Source: Symbiodinium microadriaticum (taxonomy: Eukaryota; Sar; Dinophyceae; Suessiales; Symbiodiniaceae). Taken from it: 64,000 nt of DNA. The notes under the pieces were generated by a model. That model worked only from the letters and a program-made list of their open reading frames with translations. It was not told the DNA's origin and made no database searches. Each line of letters opens with the position of its first letter. Position 1 is the first letter of the stretch. This document shows, one piece after another, positions 50,600-62,234 of this stretch. The stretch covers positions 360,374-424,373 of the forward strand of contig LSRX01000365.1 of assembly GCA_001939145.1 (NCBI GenBank). Reading direction: 5' to 3'. The position numbers and the translations under genes were made by a program.

Positions 50600-51596
50600 C
50601 CATGTGTCAGGGTTGGGTACAGTCTGGCACATGGCCCTGAATCGCCGTGACCCTTCTTCGAAAAACATACTACAACTGTTCACTTTTTGGAGGGCTACTT
50701 AGAGGTTCAGGGAACTTGGTAAGGTTATGAGTATGTACAGTAACCTACTTATAAGCCCTCTTACGAAGTCCCATGATACTCCAAATGCTTCTGTGGAATT
50801 CTATATTCGGGTTTCGCCTGAAGCATAAGCCCCATTTTTTGCTTGGGGTTTAACTAACTAACTTATATAGAGGCCTCAATAATCAGAATGGGTTTTGGTG
50901 GCATATTAGACTATAGCTTTTTAGGGGCCAAAGAACTGTAAGTATATAAGGACTATAAGGAAATACTACTACAAATGGCACCCTTGGGCATTTCACAGAG
51001 GGGCCTGCAAGATTGAATAAGCTTTCTGTGGCATGTTACCTCTACTGTAGTTGGTTCAGCGATATGGCACGAGACCCCACAGTTTACAAGCTACTAATCA
51101 ACTCTTCAAGCTATCACCGGCTTAAATGCTTCCGAAATTGGAGGTTTGAGGGTTTAAGGGTTATGGTTTGGGGTTTAGGGTTTAGGGTGAGATCAAAAGA
51201 AGGCCCCAACACTCCAGGCAGCGGCGTTGCTTCGCACGCGCCGAGGCCAGAGGCGTGTCAACCATACCTATAGTCTCCATTAGGGTTCCTGTTTGGAACA
51301 CCTGCGTTTGTTGTCATAGAAACCCAACAGTACCCCAAGCCCTACACTTTAAACCGTCCAGCCGAAAGCCTAAACACAGGCAAGGAACCACAATGGAGAC
51401 TAGAGGTGATCCCCATCAACTGCACCTTCCCAGACTGGTGATCCGCTGAGTTCTCCGAGATTCCCCCACATCCGGAACACCTGAACCCCATGCTATATGG
51501 ACCTTCGCTACGCTGTCGACAAGGGTTCTAGAATATTGGGGGTCTTCATTCAGTTTAACAATTGGCGAAGTGGCTGGGAGCATATATCGTACTACG

Positions 51597-51693
51597 ATTG
51601 ATGATATAAATCCTGCATGACCCATAATAAGGAATAGACCATAGTTCCCACAGTTTAGGGTCATTAAGGTAATGCAGGGTTTATATCATCAAC
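51597..51693. repeat. 97-bp MITE, GTTGATG family, copy 2
   Basis: TIRs ATTGATGATATAAATCC and (complement) GTTGATGATATAAACCC; the core CCCATAATAAGGAATAGACC matches 25030-25130. GTAC occurs just outside both ends. Confidence 0.8.
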
Positions 51694-52614
51694 AGTACGA
51701 CTATATGGGGCCTAGAATCTAAGCACTTTTCAACAATGAAGCCTGCTACCTCACATCCTACGGATCACCCTAAACGCACGGATTAACCCAGCGGCTCCTA
51801 TGACATGGGTGATCCGGGTGAAACCTCTCCGACCTGCATGGGAGACACCTCGGCGTTGGGGGTCGGGACTTTAGGTTCAAATTTTGGTGCGTTTTTCCTC
51901 CTGGTTTAGGAGTTAGGGCTTAAGTGTTTCGGGCTTAAATTATGGCTTTTTGACGCTCACCCTCGGTTTAGGGTTTAGAACTTCCCGTGGAACAGTCTCT
52001 TGCGATAAGGCTGTACCGAGTTCATCGTACTATGGCAATGATCTGCAATTGTTTGTCTTTTGAAGGCTGTTCCTTCTCTTTCTCTCCCACCCGCGCCGTG
52101 TAGTAAAATGGCGGCCAATGCAGGGGGCAGGGGGCGGCGGACAGGGGGCAGGGCAGGCAGAGGGCGGGGCAAAGCAGCGCAGGTTTTTGCAGGAGGCCGC
52201 CAACCAGGAGCTGGGTTTCGTTCGTGCCATGACGTGGGTGCTAGTCGGCATGGCTATGGGGAGGCGCCCACCCACAGCAGGTGGTTTAGGATTTAGGGCT
52301 TAGGGGGAGTTTCAGAGTTTCAAGGCTTCGGTCTTAAGTTTGAGACTTTCGGATTTACGGCGTTGGCATTACAGCACAGCCTCAGTACTTAGAATAGGGT
52401 CTTGGGGTATATTTCATCTAAAACTAGAGCAAAGAACCCCAAAGTAGTATTATTGGTAAATTACTTAGGCCCTGATTGTAGGCCTACTCCAATAGTATCA
52501 GCAGCACGGGAAAGCTCTGAACCGCAGGACCTCAAGCGAGAGCCTAAGCTTCAAATCGCCAGCCCCTGCGTGTTCACCGCATTCACGCAGCTATGGTGAC
52601 TCCAGTGCATAGGG

Positions 52615-52710
52615 TTTCAGCACTCAGCTCTTTGACACAGCCGGGCGAGGTGCATCTGATACAGACGACGAAGGCGCATTTTAGCCAATTACGCAAAGCT
52701 GCGATCAGTG
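52615..52710 (-). repeat. Long copy of the dispersed donor-like motif
   Basis: Minus strand: AATTGGCTAAAATGCG ... TCGCCCGGCTGTGTC, then GCTGAGTGCTGAAACCCT. The donor position reads GC instead of GT. Homologous over about 85 bp to 27461-27545. Confidence 0.5.
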
Positions 52711-54413
52711 CATATACATATAGGGTTTAGGAGTTTAGGGTTTAGGGGCATAATCGACCGCATGTTGTGCCGAACCGAAGCAAGAAGAACAACGACGAAT
52801 CAAACAGCCACCGCATGCTGGCCCTACCAAAGCCCATGCCTCGAGCCCTCAGGCCTACGCCGGAAACCCGAACCGGAATCGCGAAGCTAATGTAGCGATG
52901 TACCTCAGATCATGCCGACCCCGACCCCAAACCCCGACTTAACGCCTTTTGCCCCCAATCTGCAGCCAAAGACACGGGGGTAGAGTCGATCCGGTGATCG
53001 CTCGGCCGGCGGGAACCCCTCCTCGGACGGTGTCGGGGGTTTGAGGATTTAGGGTTGGGGCTTAATGTTTAGGGCTTCAGGGTTTAAGGATGTTTAACAT
53101 TGCTACATTCTGCTTTTGTTTTGGCAGTTTCAGGTTTAGGGTGTCGGTTTGGGACATTGGTCTTGAGTCTTTTTGGGATTCTAGGGCTGGTGCTGCAATG
53201 GTGAATCTCACGAAGCCTGATTCACATTGTCAAGTCTAAGACAATAAGGTTGTCGTGTTGTTGCTTTTTCTGGGTTGGGCATGAAAGACCATTGAATAAT
53301 ACTGTACCGTGTATGTATAAGGTCCCTATACAGAGCAACTGTTGCAAATATCTACGGTATATAACCCGAAGGCCAATCCAGTTGTGTACATAAAAATACC
53401 TTGCGCATTGCTACATGACAGCACCTACTACTCAGACTGCTCTTAGGATTCGTGTTGTCTTTCGTATTACCATTAAAACTAGGTATTGCCGATCTTACCG
53501 GCACAAAGACCAGTTGATTGCTATTCCCTTGCCGAGGAAAATGGAAAAAGAGGATTATTCGTAAAATCATGAATGACGCGTTTATCAGTTGGTCCTTAGG
53601 CCCGTTCATTTATTCCTCTTGCTCTTTACTCGCCGTCGGTAGCTCCCTCCTCCCCATCCCCATCCCCCATCCCCATCCTCCTCCCCCTCCCCCTCCCCTG
53701 CCCCCCTTCCCCTCCCCGTCCTCCTCCTCCGCCTCCCACCGCCTGTCCGTCATCTTAGCAGAAACACGAGCAGGGAAGCAAAGCAAATGTTGGAATTTCG
53801 CAGTTCGAAGCCAAGCACAGTTGTCGAAGCTTCTGAAGCTGCAGGGGCTTTGGGCCCATGCTTCCCATTCAGGAAGACTTAAGCCTTCTAAGCCCCACAC
53901 TCTAAAATTCTACAAGCCCTCTGACTCTGAGCCATATCCCTAAACCCTAAACCCCCAAAAGCCCTGCAGCCCGGACTGCCGAGTGGGCTAAGCTAATCTA
54001 GGCAGGAGAACCCACAAAGTGTTTTAAAATCAGGGCCCGGGCCAGCTCTCGCGCACCTCTCGAGGCTTCGGGGGCGAGGCCACCTGATTGCTTGATTCAG
54101 GGCTTTAGGGGTCTAAGCCTTCAGGGGTTTAAGGGTTTAGGGTTTAGGGTTTGGGGTTTTAGGGAGTGCATTGGGCTTCGAGGGTTTAAACTTCGGGGCT
54201 TATGGCTTAAAGTAGCTGTATAAGGGCTTTCTAGAGGGGATTGGCAAGGCTTCTTCCAGGGAGTTAGGGGCAGGGGCCATGTCTGCTACACAGTGTATGC
54301 ATACACTGTGTCATCCCAACTAGTTAAACTCTGCTCCCCCAGGGCCAAGCACGAAAGGAACAGTCCCACGAGGCTTCTTCCAGTAAGCGCTATGTTAGGG
54401 TTTAGGGTTACTA
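52711..54413. other. Stretch without a recognised gene; contains a C-rich tract
   Basis: 53645-53745 is a (CCCCAT)n/(CTCCCC)n tract of about 100 bp. The rest has short open frames on both strands without support. Near 54287-54310 an inverted repeat, ACACAGTGTATGCATACACT, forms a small perfect palindrome. Confidence 0.45.
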
Positions 54414-54564
54414 GGGCCTTAGGTGCGACGTCGACCCGACAGAATAGACTTCGGAAGAACTGAGTCAAGACAGCGACCAGCGCCCGTAAACCCTCAGAGC
54501 CTAAGCCTAAGTACTTTGGGACTTTGTGGAGCAGCTGGCCTTGGGCTCCTTTTGCTGGCTTCAT
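54414..54564 (-). CDS. Weak candidate exon
   Basis: Reads LLHKVPKYLGLGSEGLRALV and AVLTQFFRSLFCRVDVAPKA. It then meets GTAACCCTAAACCC, i.e. a GT followed at once by telomere-like repeat. No family is recognised and the 5' end is unsure. Confidence 0.3.
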
Positions 54565-54619
54565 TCAGTGTGAAGCCTTGCGAACTGTAAACCCTGAATA
54601 CCTCGAATATTCTCAACCA

Positions 54620-54890
54620 AAGTGCCCTAAACCTAAACCCTAAACCGTAAACCCCTAAACCCTAAATCCTAAACCCCTAAACCCAGAACAGCCTCAATCC
54701 AAGACTGTGGATCTCAGGGGGGTTCTGAAAGACTCCCCAGCAGCGTGTTCATTGAAGGCGCTTGGGTTTAGGGGTGCAATCAATGGTTGAGATTTAGGCA
54801 GGCCCTAAGCCCTAAACCCGGAACCATAAACCCTAAAACCCTTTTTTTACAAAAACCCTAAACCCCAAACCCCTAAACCTTCAACCCTAA
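54620..54890. repeat. CCCTAAA-type array (interrupted)
   Basis: Two C-rich patches, 54620-54685 and 54800-54890, followed by G-rich patches at 54978-55015 and 55071-55096 and C-rich 55278-55390. Confidence 0.75.
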
Positions 54891-55118
54891 ACCTGCAGAA
54901 AAGATGCACTGTGGCTGCTTTTTGCCGAAGGTATGGGTGAAGCGCCGGGAGTCCCTGCGCCAGAGCATCTCACCAGCGGGTTTAGGGTTTGGGGTTTAGG
55001 GCTTTGGGGGTTTAGCGGTTTCGACTCACACACTCGCACAAGGCTGGCATGGCTGATGAAGGTCCGCGCTAGGGTTTAGGGTTTAGGATTTAGGGGCACC
55101 TTTGCTTTTTAAAAGGGT

Positions 55119-55188
55119 ACCCAGAGAACCTGTTAATACCCCTTAATTAAGGAATATATACCTTAAATCACAAAAAAACATTCCGGCC
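55119..55188. repeat. Foldback element, CCCAGAGAACC family, broken at an N
   Basis: Left arm CCCAGAGAACCTGTTAATAC then CCCTTAATTAAGGAATATA as in 26553-26664. The right arm is missing beyond the N at 55189. Confidence 0.65.
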
Positions 55189-55489
55189 NCCCGTAAAGAT
55201 CTCCTATACACTGAGTTCCCCAATACCCAAGCTTTAAGCTTCTTGGATTCTTATAAATTTTGTAGTAATCTGAAAGTTGAAACCCTAAACCCAAAACTCG
55301 AAACCCTAAACCCCTAAAACCCTAAAACACTAAAACCCCTAAACCCCTGAACCCCTGAACCCCCTGAAACCCCGAAACCCTAACCCCTAGCGACCTGGGG
55401 GAAGCGGCGGGAGGGGCTCCTCGGCACGGAGGAGGAGAAGAAGCCTCGGGCTCTGGTCCCATACTTTTTAGCGCAGCTTAAAACAGACA

Positions 55490-55645
55490 CGATAATATAT
55501 TACAATATATCACAATATGTTACAATATACTAGAATATATATTACAATATACTAGAATATATGACAATATATTACAGTATATTGCAATATTCTATACTAT
55601 ACTGTAATACTGTAGTATACTACAATATACTGTGATATATGCTGA
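55490..55645. repeat. AT-rich repeat of TTACAATATA-type units
   Basis: About fifteen 10-12-bp units (TTACAATATA, CTAGAATATA), near-palindromic and very AT-rich in a GC-rich genome. Confidence 0.8.
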
Positions 55646-57720
55646 AAAGACTGTCATTTACCCCGGTCCCTTGTGTTCTCAGAAGTAGAAGATGGTCCAA
55701 CCTTCAAGACTCGAAAACAAATTGGAATAAGGTCCAATCACAGGGCTTGAGGCCATCGTCGTCGTGGCCATCGTCAGCCTATGATCACCCTCGACTTCGC
55801 AATTATCATCGCCATCATCACGGACATCACCACGACTATCATCATGGGCATGAGTCTGATCCATAGTGAGTGAGCATTCCGAGCGTGCCCACAATCTTCA
55901 TCGTCTTCAGCACCAGCAGCATGAGAAACCGTTCATTAAATCAACACGACTTCATCATCATTGTCATCGCCGGCCGCCAGCAGCAGCAGCGGCAGCAGCA
56001 GCAGCGGCAGCAGCAGCAGCAGCACGACAATCCCATCTTCTTGGCCCGCGCTATACTCATAGCAATCATGGTCGCACTCGTGGTCATTGCTAGCCCGCGA
56101 AAGCTTCTGAGCATCACCTTGCTTCCATCCTAGCAGCAGGAGCAAGAGCGGCAGCAACCAATACTACAACGATGACGACCACGCTGCAACATCAGTAGCA
56201 ACGAGATTTAACGGAACAAAGCACCACAGCCACCGCCAACACAATCATAATCCTGAGCTTGATACTGCGCAGCCAGGAGGATGTGCATGGCCACCATGGC
56301 GCGCTATCTGAAGAACACCATGCCTACCCAAAGATGCCAAAACCCAGCATTCGGGAGTATACCTTAAATCTTGCTGAGGACCCTTCTATCATGTACCGTT
56401 TATTGTGTCATTAAATGTTCTTGCGGTCTATGGGTATTGCACCCCCCAGCTCAAGAGCTACGACTTCCTAGTCAGACACCTCCGCATCATCTCAACCCTA
56501 AGCCCTATAAACCTTAAGGTTTTGGGCTATCCACCATAAACCCTAAAGCCTCAATGACTTTTCACATGCGTGACAAGGGAAGCATAGCGAGAAGATCCCA
56601 GGACTCGGAAACTCCGGGCTAGATCCTCCGGGTAATGGCTATGCTGTAAGAGTCATGATTAAATTCTATCGTAGAATTATAGTTGAAGCAATACTAACAG
56701 CAGCAATCATAGTAATAGTAGTAAAAAGATCGACAACAGTAGCTGTAGCAATCAGCAAGGGACATTGGTGTCAAGTCTTCGCTTGAGGCTTTCATGCTGT
56801 CGATGCACCTCCGAGACTTCACGCTGCCGCATGATGAGGCAACAAGCGGTACCTGAAACAACAGTGCTGTTTAGGGTTTAAAATTTAGGGTGGTTGTCAT
56901 GAATATTCGATATTGTTGGGCCTGCTATGTGATGTAGCGATGGCCATGTTCTCACGACTTGCATGGTGATCCTTGCGATTGTAAACCTCATCACAACTGC
57001 CACAGCTGTCAAGACAAACGAAATCACCATCATTCCCAGAGCTTGTGGAAACCACAATCATTGGCGTCACTGTGATGTGAATCAGGGGCTTCGGTACGGT
57101 ATCATAATGCTGCAAAGCTCATACACATGCCATGCCGTGAAGCTGCTGTGCACAGCGTTGTCCGAATATTTCCGTCTTTGTCAGTCTGATCTTCAAAGAT
57201 AGCCCGAGCTAGAAGTTATCGCAAGCAGCAGAGGTGGCGACAGTCATTGCACTCCTCAGACTCAGATATAGACCGTCCTCCTACCATGCTATCAACATCC
57301 TCAGCATCTCGATCACACTGTCACAATGTATTTGTGCATACATATATGTATTTGTAACGTCTGTCCGCATCCATGCGCTTTGGCAGTACTGACATGACCG
57401 TCATCATCATCCTGCAACTGTGCGACCCAACTTGGATCAAGCTCCCACTTGATAGGGAAAACCATCCCCACAAGAGCACCACCGAAACTCCGTCGCAGAG
57501 CTCATCAAACGAAACCTTCCAACCGACACAATGCGGGCCAGTGAGCTTTTCCAAAATCACAACGTAACAGCTTATAACGGTCTATGACGAGAGCTTTGTC
57601 TCTGGCACCACACCCCTCTATGTTGAGACTGGAAGCAGCATGCGGGTGACATGCGGTGCTGGCTTTTGCGGCGCCGAAAATTGCATGCACTGGACTGTAC
57701 ATGCCTGTACCATTCCTCCG
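55646..57720. other. Stretch without a recognised gene; triplet tracts
   Basis: ATC/CAT triplets at 55755-55860, CAG/CGG triplets at 55976-56022, GTA/TAG triplets near 56700-56735. Short frames give Ser/His/Gln runs only. No convincing exon. Confidence 0.4.
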
Positions 57721-59038
57721 CTAAGCACCACCGGCTGCCCGGATGATCATGTCGTCATCCAGCGGCCCAAAAACACTGGTCTTGTCCTCCTGCAGCTCTA
57801 AGCGATATGGATTCCCCTTCTCCCAGAGCGCGACGACCTTTGCCGGTTTCCAACCCTGCTTTGTCTGGATCTCGACCATGTCACCTACCTGGAAGCGAAG
57901 CTTGTCGTCTTGCTTGCAGCCTTCGAAGCCAGCCCTGAGGGACTCCTTGTCGATGTTCCTGCCGATAAAGACCTAAGCATCGATTTCAACCGCCCTGAGC
58001 ATTGGTCTACAGTTTGGGTTCTAATTTTTATTGAGCCGACAATTAAAAAAAAATCCTCCCGAATCGGCACCCAGAGACGAATCGGCACTCCCGCTTCTCA
58101 TCCGGTGCCCACCTATGCTCGTCGGAGTAGCTGCCTGCAAAGAGCATGTGGACGCCCTGGAACACGAACTTCCGATCCTGACCTTTCACCGCCAAGACGC
58201 CTTTGTAGCGGAACAGGTTGTTGGCCCTTGCAGGATCTCCGATGAGGTAGCTGACCCACTCTTCCAGCTTCAGAACATTCAGCTCGCCCTCAAATTGAAC
58301 CGCGATGCTTGTCACGCTGTCGTCGTGCTGGTGATCTGTCCCCTCCGCCTCCAAGAACTCTGGATCCATCTCCAGGACACGAGTTAGGCTGAAGGCGTTC
58401 AGGTTCAGCAAGAGCTTCGGGTCGACTTTGGAGTACTGGCAGCGATAAACCTCTGCCGATGAGTTGATGGACTTGATGCGGGCCTCTATCTTGTCCTGCT
58501 CGGCGGTATCAGGGATCAGGTCGAGTTTGTTCATCAGGATGCGGTCTGCGAAAGCTAACTGCTCGACGGATTCATTCTCCACACCTTCTGGCTTTTTTTC
58601 ATCGAGATGCTGCATGACATGCTTCGCATCGACGACGGTGATAATCCCGTCAAGCTTGTATTGGGCCTGAATCGTCTCGTCCACAAAGAAAGTCTGTGCC
58701 ACGGGAGCTGGGTCCGCCAGACCGGTGGTTTCAATGATCACGGCATCGAACTGCTCGACTTTCTTGTGCAGGCGCTTCAGCGTCTTCACCAGATCACCAC
58801 GCACCGTGCAGCAAATGCAGCCGTTCATGACCTCAATGATCTCCTCGGAGACATTCTCCTGCTGCTTCACGATCTTTTCATCTACGCCGACCTCACCGAA
58901 CTCGTTCTCGATGATAGCGAACTTGAGCCCATGAGTCTGATCTGAGAGGATGTGGTTCAACAAGGTGGTCTTCCCACTGCCTAAGAAGCCTGTGAGCACC
59001 GTGACCGGCACTCGATCGTCACATTTCCGCTTCGCCAT
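57721..59038 (-). CDS. CobW/COG0523-family GTPase with extra C-terminal module (2 exons)
   Basis: Exon 1 is 59038-58079 (320 codons) and exon 2 57972-57721 (83 codons): 403 residues. The Walker A motif is GFLGSGKTT (17-25). The family metal-binding CxCC is at 74-77 in GCICCTVRGDL. Then ETTGLADP (103-110) and the guanine-specificity NKLD (170-173); a His pair HQHDD lies in the linker, followed by the CobW C-terminal domain (LFRYKGVLAVKGQDRKFVFQ). COG0523 GTPases deliver metals, often zinc or cobalt, to client proteins. Exon 2 adds VFIGRNIDKESLRAGFEG, then an unusual module, FQVGDMVEIQT ... WKPAKVVALWEKGNPYRLEL ... VFGPLDDDMIIRAAGG. The 106-nt GT-AG intron (58078-57973) starts with GTC and is followed by GTC. 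The Met at 59038 directly precedes the conserved start; an upstream in-frame Met at 59116 would add 26 poor residues. Confidence 0.85.
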
Positions 59039-59119
59039 GTTGGAGGACACTGTCAAAACTGTCCCCCCTGCCCCAACCTTCGCTAGCCAAAAGCACTTGC
59101 GGAACCTTCCGTCCACATG

Positions 59120-60600
59120 TGTGCGCCTACAACTCGCTCAAGATTTTTACCAGAAACCACGAACCAAATTTCTGCAAAGCTTGAACCCTATCTTTCTAGC
59201 ATCTCAGATGACTGTGAGCGGTGTCCTACAAAGAACGCTACATGAACAGAAGGACGAGACTTTAGTGATGGGCGAAAACCGTGCACTCACATTGACGTAA
59301 TCTCCTCAACACGGCCGTGCCTTTGACGTTGCATCGTGATCCCGGCACGGAATTTTCGACCGGCAAGTGGAGTGCTGCAGCACAATCGATCATCGACGGA
59401 TTGCAGTGTTTGCTTCGCAGGATCGGCATTGAAGGCTTTCCGACTTTCCGGCTCCTGACCAAGGGCCTTCGTATCCCTCATCATTTCAAGCAGCCTCTTT
59501 GAGACACACTTCCTGAAAGGCGACGCAAATTTTCGTCCGCACTGCGGCCGACGGTCTCAGCTCCTATACCAGCTGAGAACGCGTCTTGAACAACTTGCGC
59601 ATGCTTTAAGATGCCTGCGGGGTACACCAAAATTTCTTAGCATGTTCAAGTGAAACGCGAAGGCAAGGGTTGGGGAATGGGTTGGGGAAGGCTTATAACC
59701 CCGGACAGGGTTTAGGTTGGGGTTTAATCTGGTTGGGGCTTAGGAGGGCTTGAGAAGGGGCTCGAATGACCCAACCCTAACCCGGAAAAGCTAGCCTTCG
59801 AGTTATCCATGGGGTGCCCCCACCCGTTAACCCCAACCCCATCTCCGAACAGATCCGAACAGGTTTGGTTAACCCTAACCGGCATTGCGGTTGGTGGGGT
59901 CCGGGGGGGTTTGGGGTGAGGTCAACCCAACAGTTCGGTTTGATAGGGTTTTGACTTCTCACGTCTGGCCTTTATCGAAAGAGTTCAAGTGAGCTTATAA
60001 CTGGAGACACAAAAGAAAACAATATAAGGAAGGTGTCAACTTCGAAATCAAGAATGACTTGAAAGCGGCGTTCTCCATTTCTCCTGGGGGATCGGGATCG
60101 GTGGCGTGGAGAAATGATTTAGCGCATCAATAGCCGTTCTTACGGCAGACGTTTGGTTTCCCACAACCTTCCAGAACCATCCGAACCAAGAGTTGTTCGC
60201 ACATTTTCGAGAACTACTCTTCCTTGCAATAAAAAAACCTTCTGTCCAAAAGTGGGGGACTGAGCCGTAAGTTTCACTGGTAGACGTTTGCAGCATAGAC
60301 TTCCTAGCAGTCCTAGCAGGTCGATGGCAACCACGATAAGCCCTGCATCGAGCAATTCAGCATTGTTTTGATGCTGGAATCGCTAGAAGACGGTGTGGCA
60401 AAATGGCAGCACAGATTTAACGTGCAGGATGGATTATTGAAATTTTGCATTTTTTAACGTCAATGCTTCAGTTTGCAAACTGTTGGAATCCATGCGGTAT
60501 TGATTATGGAACCAGATGCCAATTCGAGAAGCTCGTTTGTGGGTTGGGGTTAACCCCATCCCTCACCCCGACAGAGTGGTGGTGGAGTTAACTCAATTTT
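59120..60600. other. Stretch without a recognised gene; GGTTGGGG/CCCCAACC patches
   Basis: 59660-59950 and 60540-60590 carry GGTTGGGG- and AACCCCAACC-type units in both senses, a repeat distinct from TTTAGGG. A minus-strand frame at 59287-59484 (MMRDTKALGQEPESRKAFNA) is open but unsupported. Confidence 0.4.
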
Positions 60601-60715
60601 GACGTTATGGTTCAGATTTTGTTAAAGATCTGGCTTTTCCAAACGCTTTCACTCAAACGCAACGCACCTCACTTTTCCTTGGTATGGCGCAGAGTCGTGT
60701 GGTCTTGGCTTAGGT

Positions 60716-60960
60716 TTGCAGGTCAGCTCGCTCCGCTCGTTCGTTCGCTCCGTTCGCTCCACTCACTTCGCTCACTTCGCTCACTACGATCACTACGCTC
60801 ACTACTCTCACTCTCTCTCTCCGCTCACTACGCTCCGTTCGCTCGCTCCGTTCGCTCCGTTCGCTCCGTTCGCTCCGCTCGTTCGTTCGCTCCGTTCGCT
60901 TCGTTCACTCCGTTCGCTCGGTTCGCTCGTTCGCTCGTTCGCTCGTTCGCTCCGCTCGGG
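60716..60960. repeat. (CGTTCGCTC)n-type tandem repeat
   Basis: About 25 units of 8-10 bp, variants of CCGTTCGCT with CTCACTACG and CTCTCT patches. Ser-Leu-Arg or Ser-Glu-Arg frames are compositional. Confidence 0.9.
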
Positions 60961-61212
60961 TCCACAATCTTCGAGTTCCGATTGCTTTCCGCAAAATTTT
61001 CGGGCCAAAGGGCCGATGATCGTTGCGTCTCCGGCCCCTGAGCCCTGTCGATTCTTCGTTTTTGGTCCGAGGCCGTACGCTTAACACCCTTTCGATTTTG
61101 AATCAGGTTCCTCGTGGACGATCTTCTGTCGAGCGAAGAGACACCCGCACAAGAGAGAGGCGGCAGCTTTTTTGCGGTTTCTGGGCTCTGCGAGTTACCG
61201 TCGCTTTTTCCT

Positions 61213-61262
61213 GTTGTCAACCCAGTTGTCAACCCAGTTGTCAACCCAGTTGTCAACCCAGT
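61213..61262. repeat. 12-bp tandem repeat (GTTGTCAACCCA) x4
   Basis: Four perfect copies in direct order. The unit contains the near-palindrome GTTGTCAAC. Confidence 0.95.
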
Positions 61263-61265
61263 CCC

Positions 61266-61460
61266 AGGTTGCAGGCGAGGTCGCAGGCGAGGTCGAGGTC
61301 GCAGGCGAGGTCGAGATCCGAGGTCGAGGTCCGAGGTCGAGATCCGAGGTCGAGGTCCGAGGTCGAGGTCCGAGGTCGAATTCCGAGGTCCGAGGTCGCA
61401 GCGAGGTCGAGGTCGCAGGCGGGGTCGAGGTCGGAGGTCGCAGGAGAGGTCGAGGTCCGG
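61266..61460. repeat. GAGGTCGAGGTCCGAG-type tandem repeat
   Basis: Units of 6 and 12 bp (GAGGTC, GAGGTCGCAGGC, GAGGTCCGAGGTC). Gives Arg-Gly or Asp-Leu repeats in various frames, which I treat as compositional. Confidence 0.9.
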
Positions 61461-61664
61461 GAGCTTATTTTCAGAATTTCCCTGTGCTGACCCTGTCCCG
61501 CCCGCCCGAGGTCTTTGATCCCTGCAGTGTTGCTCATTTCCATTTCCGCGCCGCGGTTCTTGCTCCCATGGCATGCAGTTCACAAGCGCTCAGGTAGCAG
61601 CACAATCAGCAGCACATCACCACTGTGGGGCACGTGCATGCCACTAGATTTGTGCCAGCGCACC

Positions 61665-62234
61665 ATGGCTGGCTTTCAGCTCGTCGGCATGGTGACAATA
61701 GGCCGGGAGTCTGATGTCAGCAGGGTGGAGGAGGCTGGGCCGGCGCTTCGGGTGGCAGGAGCCGGCGATGATGTCCCGGTGCCAGAGGAGGCGCCAGAGG
61801 AGGCGCCAGAGGTTGCACCAGGGTCGGTCCCTGCACAGGTGGCACCAGGGTCGGTCCCTGCACAGATGGCACCGCCACATGATGGCACAGCTCCGCTGTC
61901 AAGCGACAGCAGCCACAGCGAGGACAGCACCGCGAAGGCGGACGGCATCTTGCCACGATCCATCGCAGACGCCGAAGAAGACTCGCGTGAGAGGGCGGAG
62001 AAAGATGCCGAGAGAGCGGCCAAGGCGGCTGAGATGGAGAAGCGTGAGGCTCAAAAAGAGCAGCTTCAGAAAGAGAGGAGGGCGAGGCAGAGTCAAGAGC
62101 AGGAACGGCGACGGGCTCAGAGACAAGCAGAGAGGGAGCGTGAGGAGGAGCAAAGGCGGGAGGTTGAGGCGAGGATCCAGCAGGCCATCGACACGGGCGT
62201 GTCGCAGAGGCTGCGAGACTTTGGCAGCTATTGA
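61665..62234 (+). CDS. Acidic protein with C-terminal coiled coil (hypothetical)
   Basis: 189 residues from MAGFQLVGMVTIGRESDVSR, ending LRDFGSY and TGA. Residues 25-60 contain short repeats (PEEAPEEAPE, then two copies of VAPGSVPAQ from a 30-bp DNA duplication). Residues 75-100 are Ser/Asp-rich (SSDSSHSEDS). Residues 105-180 are a highly charged heptad region (EEDSRERAEKDAERAAKAAE, EQERRRAQRQAEREREEEQR) typical of a long single helix or coiled coil. No catalytic domain. An AG (GTGCCAG) lies 6 bases before the ATG and could be the trans-splice acceptor. The frame is open upstream for 50 codons, but those residues are not protein-like. Confidence 0.5.
   Translation: MAGFQLVGMVTIGRESDVSRVEEAGPALRVAGAGDDVPVPEEAPEEAPEVAPGSVPAQVAPGSVPAQMAPPHDGTAPLSSDSSHSEDSTAKADGILPRSIADAEEDSRERAEKDAERAAKAAEMEKREAQKEQLQKERRARQSQEQERRRAQRQAEREREEEQRREVEARIQQAIDTGVSQRLRDFGSY

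Noticed and set aside
59080-59100. TTTTGGCTAG upstream of the CobW start as a spliced-leader relic
   Set aside because: Only eight bases match the leader and the 3' part differs. Chance is likely in 64 kb.
60607-61583. Ser-Leu-Arg, Ser-Glu-Arg and Arg-Ser/Asp-Leu repeat proteins on both strands
   Set aside because: Entirely made of short tandem repeats, open on both strands at once.
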